Positions 8,894-17,804 of a stretch of DNA of 50,625 nt are shown piece by piece. Position 1 is the first letter of the stretch; each line of letters begins with the position of its first letter. Position numbers and translations under genes: made by a program. The notes beneath the pieces are model-generated. The model saw only the letters and a program-made list of their open reading frames with translations, made no database searches and had not been told where the DNA came from. Location: NCBI RefSeq assembly GCF_900141785.1, contig NZ_FQYP01000015.1, positions 1 to 50,625 on the forward strand, given 5' to 3'. Origin of the DNA: Aquimarina spongiae (GTDB lineage Bacteria > Bacteroidota > Bacteroidia > Flavobacteriales > Flavobacteriaceae).

Positions 8894-10060
8894 TCAGTTT
8901 TGTAATTGGTTTAGGATGCGATCGATTTTTTCTTCTAATAAATTGATTCTTTGTTTTTCTGATTTTAATTCAGTTTTTAGATTATTGTTTTGCTCCTCGT
9001 GTTCCTTTATTTTTTCTTCTTGAGCAATAGTGTAGAGGGTAAGCTCCTCAATCTTCTCCAGCAATTTTAAATTCATTTCCTTAAGATTTATTCCTTCTTT
9101 TTCCATTTGCTTTGCAGAAGGAATATTGGGTAAGTGCCCTTTTTCTTGGATATGTTGAGAGACTTCGTCTAGGGTTCTTAGATCATAATCCTCTAGAAAT
9201 ACATAATCTGGAGCTAAAGCTCCTGCTAAATCTACTTTTACTTCTTGTGTGTGTATTTTCCCTTTTACGGTGAGTTTAGAGTCCGGTGCTGTGGTGCCAA
9301 TTCCTACATTTCCTGTAGATCGTTGAAATGTCATTACTTGATATGCCCAACTGGCTTCGCCATTATCTCGTTGCGTACGTATGCCAAAAGTATTTCCATC
9401 ATTATGAGCATTAAAAAGCCAATCGTTTTTAGCTTTTCCGTTTACGATTAAACCTCCCCAGTTGTCATCTCCAACTCTTACCGTACTAGCTACATCCAAT
9501 TTGTATGCGGGGGTGGTAGTGCCTATTCCAACATTACCCTGTCTACTGATACGCATTTGTTCTTCAGTTGCTACAGAGAAGCGTATTTCGTAACCACCGG
9601 TAGCAATATGCAAAGGTGTTCCTGCAGTAGGGCCAATATTATCTAAACGACCAATAGTGAATTCGTTGTTAGAGTGACCAATACCGTAAACAAGTTTATT
9701 ATCAGCCCTTTTGAAACCTATCAAGTTACCAACTTCAACAATAGCATCCTTATTTTCCATTAGAATGGATCGCCATTGTGTCCATTGATTACCAGTGGGA
9801 TCCCATTGCCTTAATTTAAATTCACCATAAGGGTAAGAAGTAGAAAGTAGCTCGAAATTTCTACAGCATGCAGAACCACTTACGGTAAGTTTTGTACCAT
9901 AGGGATATTCCCAATTCAAAACAGAGTTGTTACTTCCAGGTCCGGTTTGATAATAAATCCCACCTTCCATATTGGCAGTGGGTTCTTGTTCGGAATATTG
10001 TTGTTGTGAATAGGTAACAACGGATACTAAAAACCCGAGGAGTGTCAGATATTTTTTCAT
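8894..10060 (-). CDS. Secreted fibre-like surface protein, paralogue 2 (388 aa)
   Basis: The signal peptide ends VVTYSQ (about residue 19). The N-terminal part contains YYQTGPGSNN and CCRNFELL stretches with no family I recognise. Two tail-fibre repeats, GNVGIGTTTPAYKLDV and GNVGIGTTAPDSKLTV, come next, then the shared C-terminal module and a Lys/Glu-rich coiled coil. The coiled coil continues to the C-terminus (LLEEKIDRILNQLQN). The gene lies 31 bases after paralogue 1 and one base before paralogue 3, so the three are almost certainly one transcript. No T9SS sorting domain is present, so export beyond the periplasm would need another route. Confidence 0.75.
   Translation of the reverse strand: MKKYLTLLGFLVSVVTYSQQQYSEQEPTANMEGGIYYQTGPGSNNSVLNWEYPYGTKLTVSGSACCRNFELLSTSYPYGEFKLRQWDPTGNQWTQWRSILMENKDAIVEVGNLIGFKRADNKLVYGIGHSNNEFTIGRLDNIGPTAGTPLHIATGGYEIRFSVATEEQMRISRQGNVGIGTTTPAYKLDVASTVRVGDDNWGGLIVNGKAKNDWLFNAHNDGNTFGIRTQRDNGEASWAYQVMTFQRSTGNVGIGTTAPDSKLTVKGKIHTQEVKVDLAGALAPDYVFLEDYDLRTLDEVSQHIQEKGHLPNIPSAKQMEKEGINLKEMNLKLLEKIEELTLYTIAQEEKIKEHEEQNNNLKTELKSEKQRINLLEEKIDRILNQLQN
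9027..9314 (-). repeat. Conserved C-terminal module, copy 2
   Basis: Second copy of the ~290 bp module (SKLTVKGKIHTQEVKV to EKIEELTLYTI). It differs from the other copies by a few residues (ALAPDYVFLEDYDLRTLDEV) but keeps KGHLPNIPSAKQMEKEG unchanged. Confidence 0.75.
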
Positions 10061-10091
10061 TGATTTGTGTGATTGAATGTGATCAAATGTT

Positions 10092-11360
10092 CTATTGGTT
10101 TTCTAATTTTTTCTCGAGGGCCTGTATTCGTTTTTCTTGGGCAATCGTATAGAGGGTGAGTTCTTCAATCTTCTCCAGCAGTTTTAAATTCATTTCCTTA
10201 AGATTTACTCCTTCCTTTTCCATTTGTTTGGCAGAAGGAATATTAGGTAAGTGTCCTTTTTCTTGGATGTGTTGAGAGACTTCATCCAAGGTTTTAAGAT
10301 TATAATCGTCCAAGAATACATAATCTGGAGCTACTGCTCCAGCCAAGTCAACTTTTACCTCTTGGGTGTGGATTTTTCCTTTTACGGTAAGTTTGGCATC
10401 CGGAGTATTGGTTCCAATACCTACATTTCCGGCATTAAAATACGTAGGATGTGTTTTGCTCGAAGTTATTCTTACTCTCTCTTCATGATTGTTTTCTCCC
10501 AATGCCTGATATAACTCTAATGTGGATATTAATTCTCCACGTGAAGAACCTCCTGGTTTCATTTCAATTTTATTGTGAGCATAAGCTCCAACAGGTGTAC
10601 CCATGATCAACGAATGACGTCTCCAGTAAAAATTGGTTTTGCCCCATCCAGAATCATATGCATCGTTACTGTATAAATAAAAGTCTCCATGTACCTGTAG
10701 TTTTGACACTGGATTAGTAGTTCCTATACCAATGTTTCCTCCATTAAGAAAAGAATTACCTGAGGAATGTAGCCTTATTTTTTCGGTATGACTACTTTCT
10801 GAATTAGCGGTGTACATTTGCAAAACTGATTGTAATACACCTTGCGAAGCACCCCCTGGCTTTAGTTTAAAATTATTGTGATTATAACTACCAGGGATAG
10901 TTCCCATTGTCATATTATGTCTTGCCCAGTAAATTCCATCATCATCGGGTCCAGAATTTAAAAAAATTTTACCTTTTAGTTCTAATTTTTGTTTTGGGTT
11001 TTCTGTTCCAATACCCACATTCCCTAATTCATTAATGATCATTCTTGGACTAGGATTTATAATTTGATCCGCTGTAGTATTTGTTTTTTCAGTATAAAAT
11101 AAAATTCTGCTCCAACTTGCTCTTACTCCTGCATATCCATAATTATTTGAATGATAAAAAGGAGTATATAATTTATTATGATTGGTTCCTCCTTGCTGTA
11201 ATGCCAAATTTGTGCCGAATACAGCATTTCCCCCCATTGTGCCGGATATACTTGCTCCAAAATTAGAACCTATAGTAACGTTTCCAGTTGTTGGATAGGT
11301 GTTTTGAGCAGAAGTAATGGTCGTAAACAATATGAAGACCGCGAATGATATTTTTTTCAT
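10092..11360 (-). CDS. Secreted fibre-like surface protein, paralogue 1 (422 aa)
   Basis: First gene of the five-gene surface operon. The signal peptide ends TITSAQ (about residue 19). There are three tail-fibre-type beta repeats: GNVGIGTENPKQKLEL, GNIGIGTTNPVSKLQV and GNVGIGTNTPDAKLTV. Between them are two internally similar blocks (IYWARHNMTMGTIPGSYNHN and FYWRRHSLIMGTPVGAYAHN, each followed by a KPGGxSxG segment). This shows an internal duplication of about 120 residues. The common C-terminal module and a short coiled coil, EKRIQALEKKLENQ, close the protein. The family call rests on repeat pattern rather than a catalytic motif. It could be an adhesin or a structural surface fibre. Confidence 0.75.
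   Translation of the reverse strand: MKKISFAVFILFTTITSAQNTYPTTGNVTIGSNFGASISGTMGGNAVFGTNLALQQGGTNHNKLYTPFYHSNNYGYAGVRASWSRILFYTEKTNTTADQIINPSPRMIINELGNVGIGTENPKQKLELKGKIFLNSGPDDDGIYWARHNMTMGTIPGSYNHNNFKLKPGGASQGVLQSVLQMYTANSESSHTEKIRLHSSGNSFLNGGNIGIGTTNPVSKLQVHGDFYLYSNDAYDSGWGKTNFYWRRHSLIMGTPVGAYAHNKIEMKPGGSSRGELISTLELYQALGENNHEERVRITSSKTHPTYFNAGNVGIGTNTPDAKLTVKGKIHTQEVKVDLAGAVAPDYVFLDDYNLKTLDEVSQHIQEKGHLPNIPSAKQMEKEGVNLKEMNLKLLEKIEELTLYTIAQEKRIQALEKKLENQ
10144..10430 (-). repeat. Conserved C-terminal module, copy 1
   Basis: First copy in transcription order of the ~290 bp module. It encodes AKLTVKGKIHTQEVKV through EKIEELTLYTIAQE. Confidence 0.75.
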
Positions 11361-11542
11361 TGATTTGTAATTGGATGTTGCTGAATGAGATTTGTTTTTA
11401 AAACAGGGATCTAATAGATAGTGTCTTTAGTAATCAAAATGTTACTATAGTATTTTTAGTTTTTTTTAAGTTTTTTTATAAGCTTGATATTCTGTGCTTT
11501 ATAAGCAATTTCTACTTTGGGATTATTCCTTAGAATTGGTAT

Positions 11543-11577
11543 TAAATAAAAAAAGCAACTACCTTAAGTAGTTGCTT
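11543..11577 (-). terminator. Intrinsic terminator of the leu operon
   Basis: A perfect 10-bp stem, AAGCAACTAC (11553-11562) with GTAGTTGCTT (11568-11577), closes a five-base loop. On the minus strand it is followed by a run of seven T and more AT. It lies about 30 bases after the leuB stop. Confidence 0.85.
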
Positions 11578-11606
11578 CTTTACAAACAGAAATTAGTATC
11601 TAAAAA

Positions 11607-12722
11607 CTAGATAATCGTAGATTGTCCTACATGAATATTTTCAAAATTGATGTTCGAATCTTCCGGATTCAGGATGTAATCGGCAATAAAATCACCCACT
11701 TTTTCAGTAGTAAGTGGATTAACCTTATTTAGATCAGGTGTGGTCAAATTCAGCTCTAGTGCTTTTTCTACAGCATCTCTTATGGCATTGGCCTCACCTA
11801 ATAAATCAAAATGTTCTAATAGCATAGCAGCTGATAAGATAGCAGCTATTGGATTTGCAATTCCTTTTCCTGTAGCTTGTGGATAAGAACCATGGATAGG
11901 CTCAAACATACAACAGGTATCCCCGACAGAAGCAGAGGCTAATAAACCGATAGAACCGCCAATTACACTGGCTTCGTCAGAAATGATATCTCCAAACATG
12001 TTTTCGGTAAGGATGACATCAAATTGACTTGGATTAAGTATCATTTGCATAGCAGCATTATCAACAAACAAAAAGTCTAGCGCTACATCCGGATATGTTT
12101 TGGCAACTTCAGTCACTACTTTTCTCCATAACCTGGACGATTCTAATACATTGGCTTTGTCCACCAAAGTCAATTTATTTCTTCTTTTTTGAGCAGCCTT
12201 AAAGGCCAGGTGGGTAATACGCTCAATTTCTTCTTTTGAGTATTCGCACAAATCAGAGGCAACGGTACCCTCGTCATTTAGTTCTTTTTTTCCGAAATAA
12301 ATTCCTCCAGTTAACTCTCTGTATATAGAAATATCTGTACCTGTAATAATCTCAGGTTTTAAGGGAGATTTATCGATTAAAGTATCATATGCTTTTACCG
12401 GTCTGATATTAGCATACAGACCTAGTTCTTTTCTTAGCTTTAATAATCCTTGCTCTGGGCGAACAGGAGCACTTGGGTTATTGTCGTATTTTGGATCTCC
12501 AATGGCCCCAAACAATACGGCATCTGTATCCACACATAATTGTAAAGTTTCCTCGGGTAGGGGATTACCAGTTTTGTCGATAGCAATGGCACCCACCAAA
12601 GCATCTTTGAATATAAACGTATGATCAAAACTATGTGCAACCGCCTCAAGCGCTTTGATAGCTTGAGCTGTTACTTCTGGTCCAATACCATCTCCCGATA
12701 ATACAGCAATATCTAATTTCAT
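11607..12722 (-). CDS. leuB: 3-isopropylmalate dehydrogenase LeuB
   Basis: Oxidises and decarboxylates 3-isopropylmalate to 2-oxoisocaproate with NAD+, the third step of leucine synthesis, in the cytosol. The family signature is complete: GDGIGPEV at residues 10-17, LFGAIGDPKYDN, the active-site VDKANVLESSRLWRKV, TENMFGDIISDEASVIGGS and the NAD loop EPIHGSYPQATGKGIANP. At 371 residues the length is normal. It is the last gene of leuACDB, 41 bases after leuD, and ends before a strong terminator. Isocitrate dehydrogenase is excluded by context and by the LeuB-type active-site loop. Confidence 0.97.
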   Translation of the reverse strand: MKLDIAVLSGDGIGPEVTAQAIKALEAVAHSFDHTFIFKDALVGAIAIDKTGNPLPEETLQLCVDTDAVLFGAIGDPKYDNNPSAPVRPEQGLLKLRKELGLYANIRPVKAYDTLIDKSPLKPEIITGTDISIYRELTGGIYFGKKELNDEGTVASDLCEYSKEEIERITHLAFKAAQKRRNKLTLVDKANVLESSRLWRKVVTEVAKTYPDVALDFLFVDNAAMQMILNPSQFDVILTENMFGDIISDEASVIGGSIGLLASASVGDTCCMFEPIHGSYPQATGKGIANPIAAILSAAMLLEHFDLLGEANAIRDAVEKALELNLTTPDLNKVNPLTTEKVGDFIADYILNPEDSNINFENIHVGQSTII

Positions 12723-12763
12723 CTTTTCTGTTGTTTTGTCTTTTGGACAGGTGTACTATTCCT

Positions 12764-13357
12764 TTAAATTAATACTCTTGCAGCTTCAAAAGCTTCTATT
12801 TCGGATTTATTACTAATTAAAAAATCAATATCATCATACCCATTCATCAGGCATGTTTTTTTATAACTGTTAATCTCAAAGCTTGCAGAATTTCCTGAGT
12901 TGATTTCTGTGATTTTTTGTGCTTTAAGATCTACTTCAATTTGAGTCTCAGGATTTTTTTCAATGGTCTGCAATAAGGATTGCAAAAACTCTGGAGTGAC
13001 CTGAACGGGTAATACTCCGTTATTTAATGCATTTCCTTTAAAAATATCTGCAAAAAAACTGGATACTACTACTTTAATCCCATAATCATGAATGGCCCAT
13101 GCTGCATGTTCTCTACTAGAACCACAGCCAAAATTGTCTCCTGCTACTAGGATACTACCTTTGTATGTAGGGTTGTTAAGTACAAAATCTGTATTGGCAC
13201 TACCATCTTTATGAAAACGCCAGTCTCTAAATAGATTTTCTCCAAATCCATCACGACTAGTAGCTTTCAAAAAACGGGCTGGTATAATTTGATCCGTATC
13301 TATATTTTCTATAGGTAATGGGATAGCCGCCGAAGTTAGTTTGGTAAACTTATCCAT
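12764..13357 (-). CDS. leuD: 3-isopropylmalate dehydratase small subunit LeuD
   Basis: Small (swivelling) subunit of isopropylmalate isomerase; with LeuC it converts 2- to 3-isopropylmalate. Hallmarks are NIDTDQIIPARFLK near residue 20 and NFGCGSSREHAAWAI near residue 75, which help shape the substrate pocket. Length of 197 aa is that of the bacterial LeuD class. It begins one base after the leuC stop, which fits coupled translation of the two subunits. Confidence 0.97.
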   Translation of the reverse strand: MDKFTKLTSAAIPLPIENIDTDQIIPARFLKATSRDGFGENLFRDWRFHKDGSANTDFVLNNPTYKGSILVAGDNFGCGSSREHAAWAIHDYGIKVVVSSFFADIFKGNALNNGVLPVQVTPEFLQSLLQTIEKNPETQIEVDLKAQKITEINSGNSASFEINSYKKTCLMNGYDDIDFLISNKSEIEAFEAARVLI

Positions 13358-13358
13358 C

Positions 13359-14741
13359 TTAATTCAATTGTTTAGTAATATCAATTATCTTTCCTTCAAT
13401 CGCGGTTGCTGCTGCTACCAGCGGACTAGCCAAAATAGTTCTGGCTCCTTGTCCTTGTCTTCCTTCAAAATTTCTATTGGAAGTAGATACACAATATTCT
13501 CCTTCCGGAATTTTATCATCATTCATAGCCAAACAAGCCGAACATCCGGGTTGACGAAGTTTGAAACCAGCATCCTCAAAAATCTCATTCAATCCTTCGT
13601 CTACAATTTGTTGTGCTACTTGTTGCGATCCAGGAACAAACCAGGCAGTTACATTATCTGCTTTTTGTTTTCCTTTGATATAACTGGCAGCTACTCTAAA
13701 ATCTTCAATTCTACTGTTTGTGCAGCTTCCTATGAATACATAGTTCACTTTTTGATCCAATAGAGATTGCCCTTTTTCAAAATTCATATAATTTAATGAT
13801 TTTTCGAAAGAAGCACTGTCTTGCACAGGGATAGTTTCTGATATTTTGATTCCCATTCCTGGATTGGTTCCGTAAGTCACCATAGGCTCAATATCTGCAG
13901 CATCAAAATGATATTCTTTATCAAATACAGCTCCTTGATCGGTAGGTAATGTTTTCCAATACGCTACTTTTTTATCAAATTCTTCTCCTTTTGGAGCAAA
14001 TTCTTTTCCTTGAATGTAATCAAATGTAGTTTGATCTGGTGCAATCATTCCACCACGAGCTCCCATTTCTATACTCATATTGCAAACGGTCATACGACCT
14101 TCCATAGACATTTCTTCGAAAACATTACCTGCATATTCACAAAAATATCCAGTACCTGCGTTGGTCCCTAATTTTGAAATGACATATAAAATCACATCTT
14201 TGGGAAGCACACCTGCTTTCAAGGTACCGTTTACATTTACTCGTAAACTTTTTGGTTTTTGAAGTAACAAACACTGACTAGCAAATACTTGAGCTACCTG
14301 GCTAGTTCCTATACCAAAAGCAATGGTACCAAAAGCACCATGAGTAGAGGTATGACTATCGCCACATACCATAGTCATTCCCGGTTGAGTAATCCCAAGT
14401 TCAGGAGCCATAACATGCACAATGCCATTGTACTTATGTCCTAAGCCATAAAGTGTAATATTGTTTTTCTCACAATTTTTAGAAAGTTGAGCCAATTGAT
14501 TTCTGGATAATTCATCTTTGACTGGTAGATGTTGATCTACTGTTGGTGTATTGTGATCTGCAGTAGCTACAATCTGATTAGGTCTAAAAACTGGGATTTC
14601 ACGTTGTTCCAGTTCTGAAAATGCTTGTGGACTGGTAACTTCATGAATTAGATGTTTATCGATATATAAAATTTGAGGTCCGTTCTCAATTTCCTTGACA
14701 ACATGGGCGTCCCATACTTTGTCGAATAATGTTTTTTTCAT
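13359..14741 (-). CDS. leuC: 3-isopropylmalate dehydratase large subunit LeuC
   Basis: Aconitase-family large subunit that carries a [4Fe-4S] cluster and pairs with LeuD. The start is placed at the ATG giving MKKTLFDKVWDAHVV (460 aa), because this matches the family N-terminus. The frame stays open 11 codons further upstream but would then overlap leuA. The cluster cysteines are visible in FIGSCTNSRIEDF (near residue 340) and QPGCSACLAMN (near residue 400). CGDSHTSTHGAFG and the C-terminal STSNRNFEGRQG are also present. It lies ten bases after leuA and one base before leuD. Confidence 0.97.
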   Translation of the reverse strand: MKKTLFDKVWDAHVVKEIENGPQILYIDKHLIHEVTSPQAFSELEQREIPVFRPNQIVATADHNTPTVDQHLPVKDELSRNQLAQLSKNCEKNNITLYGLGHKYNGIVHVMAPELGITQPGMTMVCGDSHTSTHGAFGTIAFGIGTSQVAQVFASQCLLLQKPKSLRVNVNGTLKAGVLPKDVILYVISKLGTNAGTGYFCEYAGNVFEEMSMEGRMTVCNMSIEMGARGGMIAPDQTTFDYIQGKEFAPKGEEFDKKVAYWKTLPTDQGAVFDKEYHFDAADIEPMVTYGTNPGMGIKISETIPVQDSASFEKSLNYMNFEKGQSLLDQKVNYVFIGSCTNSRIEDFRVAASYIKGKQKADNVTAWFVPGSQQVAQQIVDEGLNEIFEDAGFKLRQPGCSACLAMNDDKIPEGEYCVSTSNRNFEGRQGQGARTILASPLVAAATAIEGKIIDITKQLN

Positions 14742-14751
14742 CAATATTTTT

Positions 14752-15924
14752 TTATACAACTGCGGCAGCAGCAATATTCGAATTTTTCATGATCAAATGG
14801 ATGTCATCATCCAATACTTCTTTTTTATGGTCAGCAAAGTTTAGAAACTCTTTATATACATCATCCAGCTGGAGCTTAGTTAATTCGTATCCAACTTTTT
14901 TGGCTCGATACGCTAAAGCGGCTCTACCACTTCTGGCAGTGAGAACAATTGCTGATTCAGTGACTCCAACTTCAGCTGGATCTATAATTTCGTAAGTCTC
15001 TCTGTTTTTGATAACACCATCTTGATGAATTCCAGAACTATGTGCAAATGCATTGGCTCCAACAATGGCTTTGTTGGGTTGTACTACCATACCCATATGA
15101 TGAGACACCATTTGACTGCTCTCATACAACAGTTTTGTGTTGATATCGGTGTTTAAAGACAGGTAAGGGTGTTGTTTCATGATCATAACAACTTCTTCTA
15201 ACGAGGTATTCCCAGCACGCTCTCCAATACCATTAATAGTACACTCGATTTGTCTAGCTCCATTAATGGCTCCAGCAATCGAATTGGCAGTTGCTAACCC
15301 AAGGTCATTATGACAATGGCAAGAAATTACCACATTATCAATACCTTTTACATTTTCCTTTAAATATTTGATTTTGGCACCATATTCTTCTGGCAAACAA
15401 TAACCAGTAGTGTCTGGTATATTAAGAACGGTCGCACCAGCTTTGATCATAGCTTCACAAACTCGTGCTAAAAACTCATTATCGGTGCGACCAGCATCTT
15501 CTGCATAAAATTCTACATCTTCAACAAATGATTTGGCATATTTTACTGCCGCAACACCTCTTTCTATTACTTTCTCTTGTGTAGAATTGAATTTGTATTT
15601 AATATGAGAATCGGAGGTTCCGATCCCGGTATGAATTCTTGGTCTTACTGCATGTTTAAGCGCTTCGGCTGCAACTTTAATATCGTTTTCTACAGCTCGG
15701 GTAAGTCCACATACTGTAGCGTTCTTTACTACTTTTGCAATCTCATTGACTGAAGTAAAGTCTCCAGGACTAGACACTGGAAATCCGGCTTCGATAATAT
15801 CTACACCGAGTAAATCAAGTTGTTCTGCAATAATAAGTTTTTGTTTTGTATTTAACTTACATCCAGGGACCTGTTCTCCATCTCGAAGGGTAGTATCGAA
15901 AATTTGTACTTTGTTATTACTCAT
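14752..15924 (-). CDS. leuA: 2-isopropylmalate synthase LeuA, short form without regulatory domain
   Basis: First committed step of leucine synthesis: acetyl-CoA plus 2-oxoisovalerate gives 2-isopropylmalate. The TIM-barrel motifs are DTTLRDGEQVPGC at residues 10-22, the metal-binding HCHNDLGLATANS and NGIGERAGNTSLEEVVM. The part after the barrel (SSGIHQDGVIKNRETYEII) ends at residue 390. Classical LeuA has about 510-520 residues with a C-terminal leucine-binding domain, which is missing here. Homocitrate or citramalate synthase is conceivable by length, but position as first gene of leuACDB makes LeuA the best call. The gene diverges from the helical-repeat gene at 16134 across 209 AT-rich bases; I found no exact TAnnTTTG box for it there. 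Confidence 0.92.
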   Translation of the reverse strand: MSNNKVQIFDTTLRDGEQVPGCKLNTKQKLIIAEQLDLLGVDIIEAGFPVSSPGDFTSVNEIAKVVKNATVCGLTRAVENDIKVAAEALKHAVRPRIHTGIGTSDSHIKYKFNSTQEKVIERGVAAVKYAKSFVEDVEFYAEDAGRTDNEFLARVCEAMIKAGATVLNIPDTTGYCLPEEYGAKIKYLKENVKGIDNVVISCHCHNDLGLATANSIAGAINGARQIECTINGIGERAGNTSLEEVVMIMKQHPYLSLNTDINTKLLYESSQMVSHHMGMVVQPNKAIVGANAFAHSSGIHQDGVIKNRETYEIIDPAEVGVTESAIVLTARSGRAALAYRAKKVGYELTKLQLDDVYKEFLNFADHKKEVLDDDIHLIMKNSNIAAAAVV

Positions 15925-16133
15925 AAGAATTGCGCGAATTATAAATTATGTGCTTTGTTTTAAAAACAACATCATTTTAAAATATTCTTAAAAGATGTTT
16001 CTTTAATCTCTTACGAATTTATATTTTGGGAATTCAAAAGGGAAGTATTTGGATTATGGTTTTACAATGGTAAAATGTTTTAATAAAAAGTTAACTTTCT
16101 TTTAATCAATTAATTACAATATATTTTCTTACA

Positions 16134-17678
16134 ATGACTAATGATCAAAAAGATCCTTTGTTTGTTTTAATCAAGTCACTTTCCAAATCCGAAAAGCGAC
16201 AGTTTAAAGTGTATGTAGGGCGTTTGGGAGTCAATACAGATTCAAAATTTTTGGCTTTATTTAATCATTTAGATAAAAGTGATGCCCTTGATGAAGATTT
16301 GATTGTGAAGAAAGGAATTGTAAAAAAACAACAGCTTTCTAATCTCAAGGCACATTTATATAAGCAGATTTTAATTAGCCTTAGATTAAGTCCACTTCAT
16401 CAAAATATACGATCTCAAATTAGAGAACAATTGGACTTTGCTTCGATACTATATCACAAAGGGTTATACAAACAGAGTTTGAAAATTCTTGATAAAGCGA
16501 AAGCGTTGGCAAAAGAGAATGAGGAGCATAATATTGCCTATGAAATTGTAGAGCTGGAAAAGATTATAGAAACTCAATATATAACCCGAAGTATCAATAA
16601 CCGAGCAGATGAGCTAACAGTAGAGGCCAAGATGCTGAGTATGAAAAATGTCTTGACCAGCCGATTATCTAATCTTTCTCTTCAGTTGTATGGTTTGATG
16701 CTAAAAAGTGGTTATGTTCGTAATGATAAAGAGCACAATGTAATTACCAATTATTTTCATGGTAAATTACCAAAGTATGAATGGAGTATGTTGGGCTTTA
16801 GGGAAAAACTTTGGTTATATAAAGCACATCTTTGGTATAGTTTTATTGTTCAGGATTTTTTGTCCTGCTACAAATACTCTAAGAAATGGGTGGATTTGTT
16901 TTATGAGCATCCCAAAATGATTGGATTAAATCCAGTGTTTTTCTTACGTGGCAATCATTACTTATTAGAATCCTTATATCTCATAAAAGATAAGACACAA
17001 TTGAAGTCTATGCTGACCCAGTTTGAAGAAGCCATAGCAAAAGACAGTTTTCCTAGTGATGACAATATTGAAGTGCTGTCGTTTCAATTTATATATAATA
17101 ACAAACTTAATATTCATTTCTTAGAAGGTTCCTTTGAAGAAGGGGAGTACCTGGTCAAGGAAATTCTGGAAGGAGTAGAAAGTTTTAAGAATAGGTTAGA
17201 CGATCATCACATCATGGTGTTTTACTACAAAATAGGCTGTCTATATTTTGGTATGGGGCAACATAAAAAATGCATAGAATATCTAGCCAAAATTATCAAT
17301 AACAGATCCTTAAAAATGAGAGAAGATTTAATGTGTTTCTCTAGAGTTCTAAGCTTGGTAGCACATTATGAAGCAGGGATGGATTATCATTTGGAAAGCC
17401 AGTTAAAAGAAACATATCGTTTCTTGATCAAAATGGATGACTTGCATGAGGTCCAAAAGGAAATGATCAAGTTTTTACGAAATTTAGGAGATATTTATCC
17501 GCATCAAATCAAAGATGAATTCAGAAAACTTCACAAACGGTTAAAGCAATACGAGAATCATCCATATGAAAAAAGAGCATTCCTCTACTTAGATATATTG
17601 TCTTGGTTAGAAAGTAATATTGAAGGAAGACCAGTAGCAGACATTATCAAAGAGAAAGCCAAAGGTCTTGTCCGGTGA
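16134..17678 (+). CDS. Conserved cytosolic helical-repeat protein, unknown function (514 aa)
   Basis: There is no signal peptide and no membrane segment. The chain is almost entirely helical, rich in Leu, Lys and Tyr, and looks like a degenerate TPR/alpha-solenoid. Examples are SILYHKGLYKQSLKILDKAKAL near residue 110 (spanning two helices) and YYKIGCLYFGMGQHKKCIEYL near residue 365, both with TPR-like spacing. The N-terminal MTNDQKDPLFVLIKSLSKSE segment with KRQFKVYV may be a separate cap. I recognise it only as a flavobacterial conserved hypothetical. It is transcribed divergently from leuA, but nothing links it functionally to leucine synthesis. Confidence 0.7.
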   Translation: MTNDQKDPLFVLIKSLSKSEKRQFKVYVGRLGVNTDSKFLALFNHLDKSDALDEDLIVKKGIVKKQQLSNLKAHLYKQILISLRLSPLHQNIRSQIREQLDFASILYHKGLYKQSLKILDKAKALAKENEEHNIAYEIVELEKIIETQYITRSINNRADELTVEAKMLSMKNVLTSRLSNLSLQLYGLMLKSGYVRNDKEHNVITNYFHGKLPKYEWSMLGFREKLWLYKAHLWYSFIVQDFLSCYKYSKKWVDLFYEHPKMIGLNPVFFLRGNHYLLESLYLIKDKTQLKSMLTQFEEAIAKDSFPSDDNIEVLSFQFIYNNKLNIHFLEGSFEEGEYLVKEILEGVESFKNRLDDHHIMVFYYKIGCLYFGMGQHKKCIEYLAKIINNRSLKMREDLMCFSRVLSLVAHYEAGMDYHLESQLKETYRFLIKMDDLHEVQKEMIKFLRNLGDIYPHQIKDEFRKLHKRLKQYENHPYEKRAFLYLDILSWLESNIEGRPVADIIKEKAKGLVR

Positions 17679-17804
17679 TAGTATAGATATGATATATGTT
17701 AGTCAATAATTAATGATATTAGTAAGGATTAGGTTATTTTAGCCGCATCAATAAATAAACTCATCAAATAAACTAATGAATCAAAATATTTGTAGCTGCA
17801 GAAT

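Noticed and set aside
7657..11360. Remnant prophage, suggested by tail-fibre-like repeats
   Set aside because: The proteins have Sec signal peptides, and no phage structural, lysis or integration gene is nearby.
15925..16133. Leader peptide or attenuator before leuA
   Set aside because: I found no Leu-rich short frame and no paired hairpins in the 209-base divergent region.
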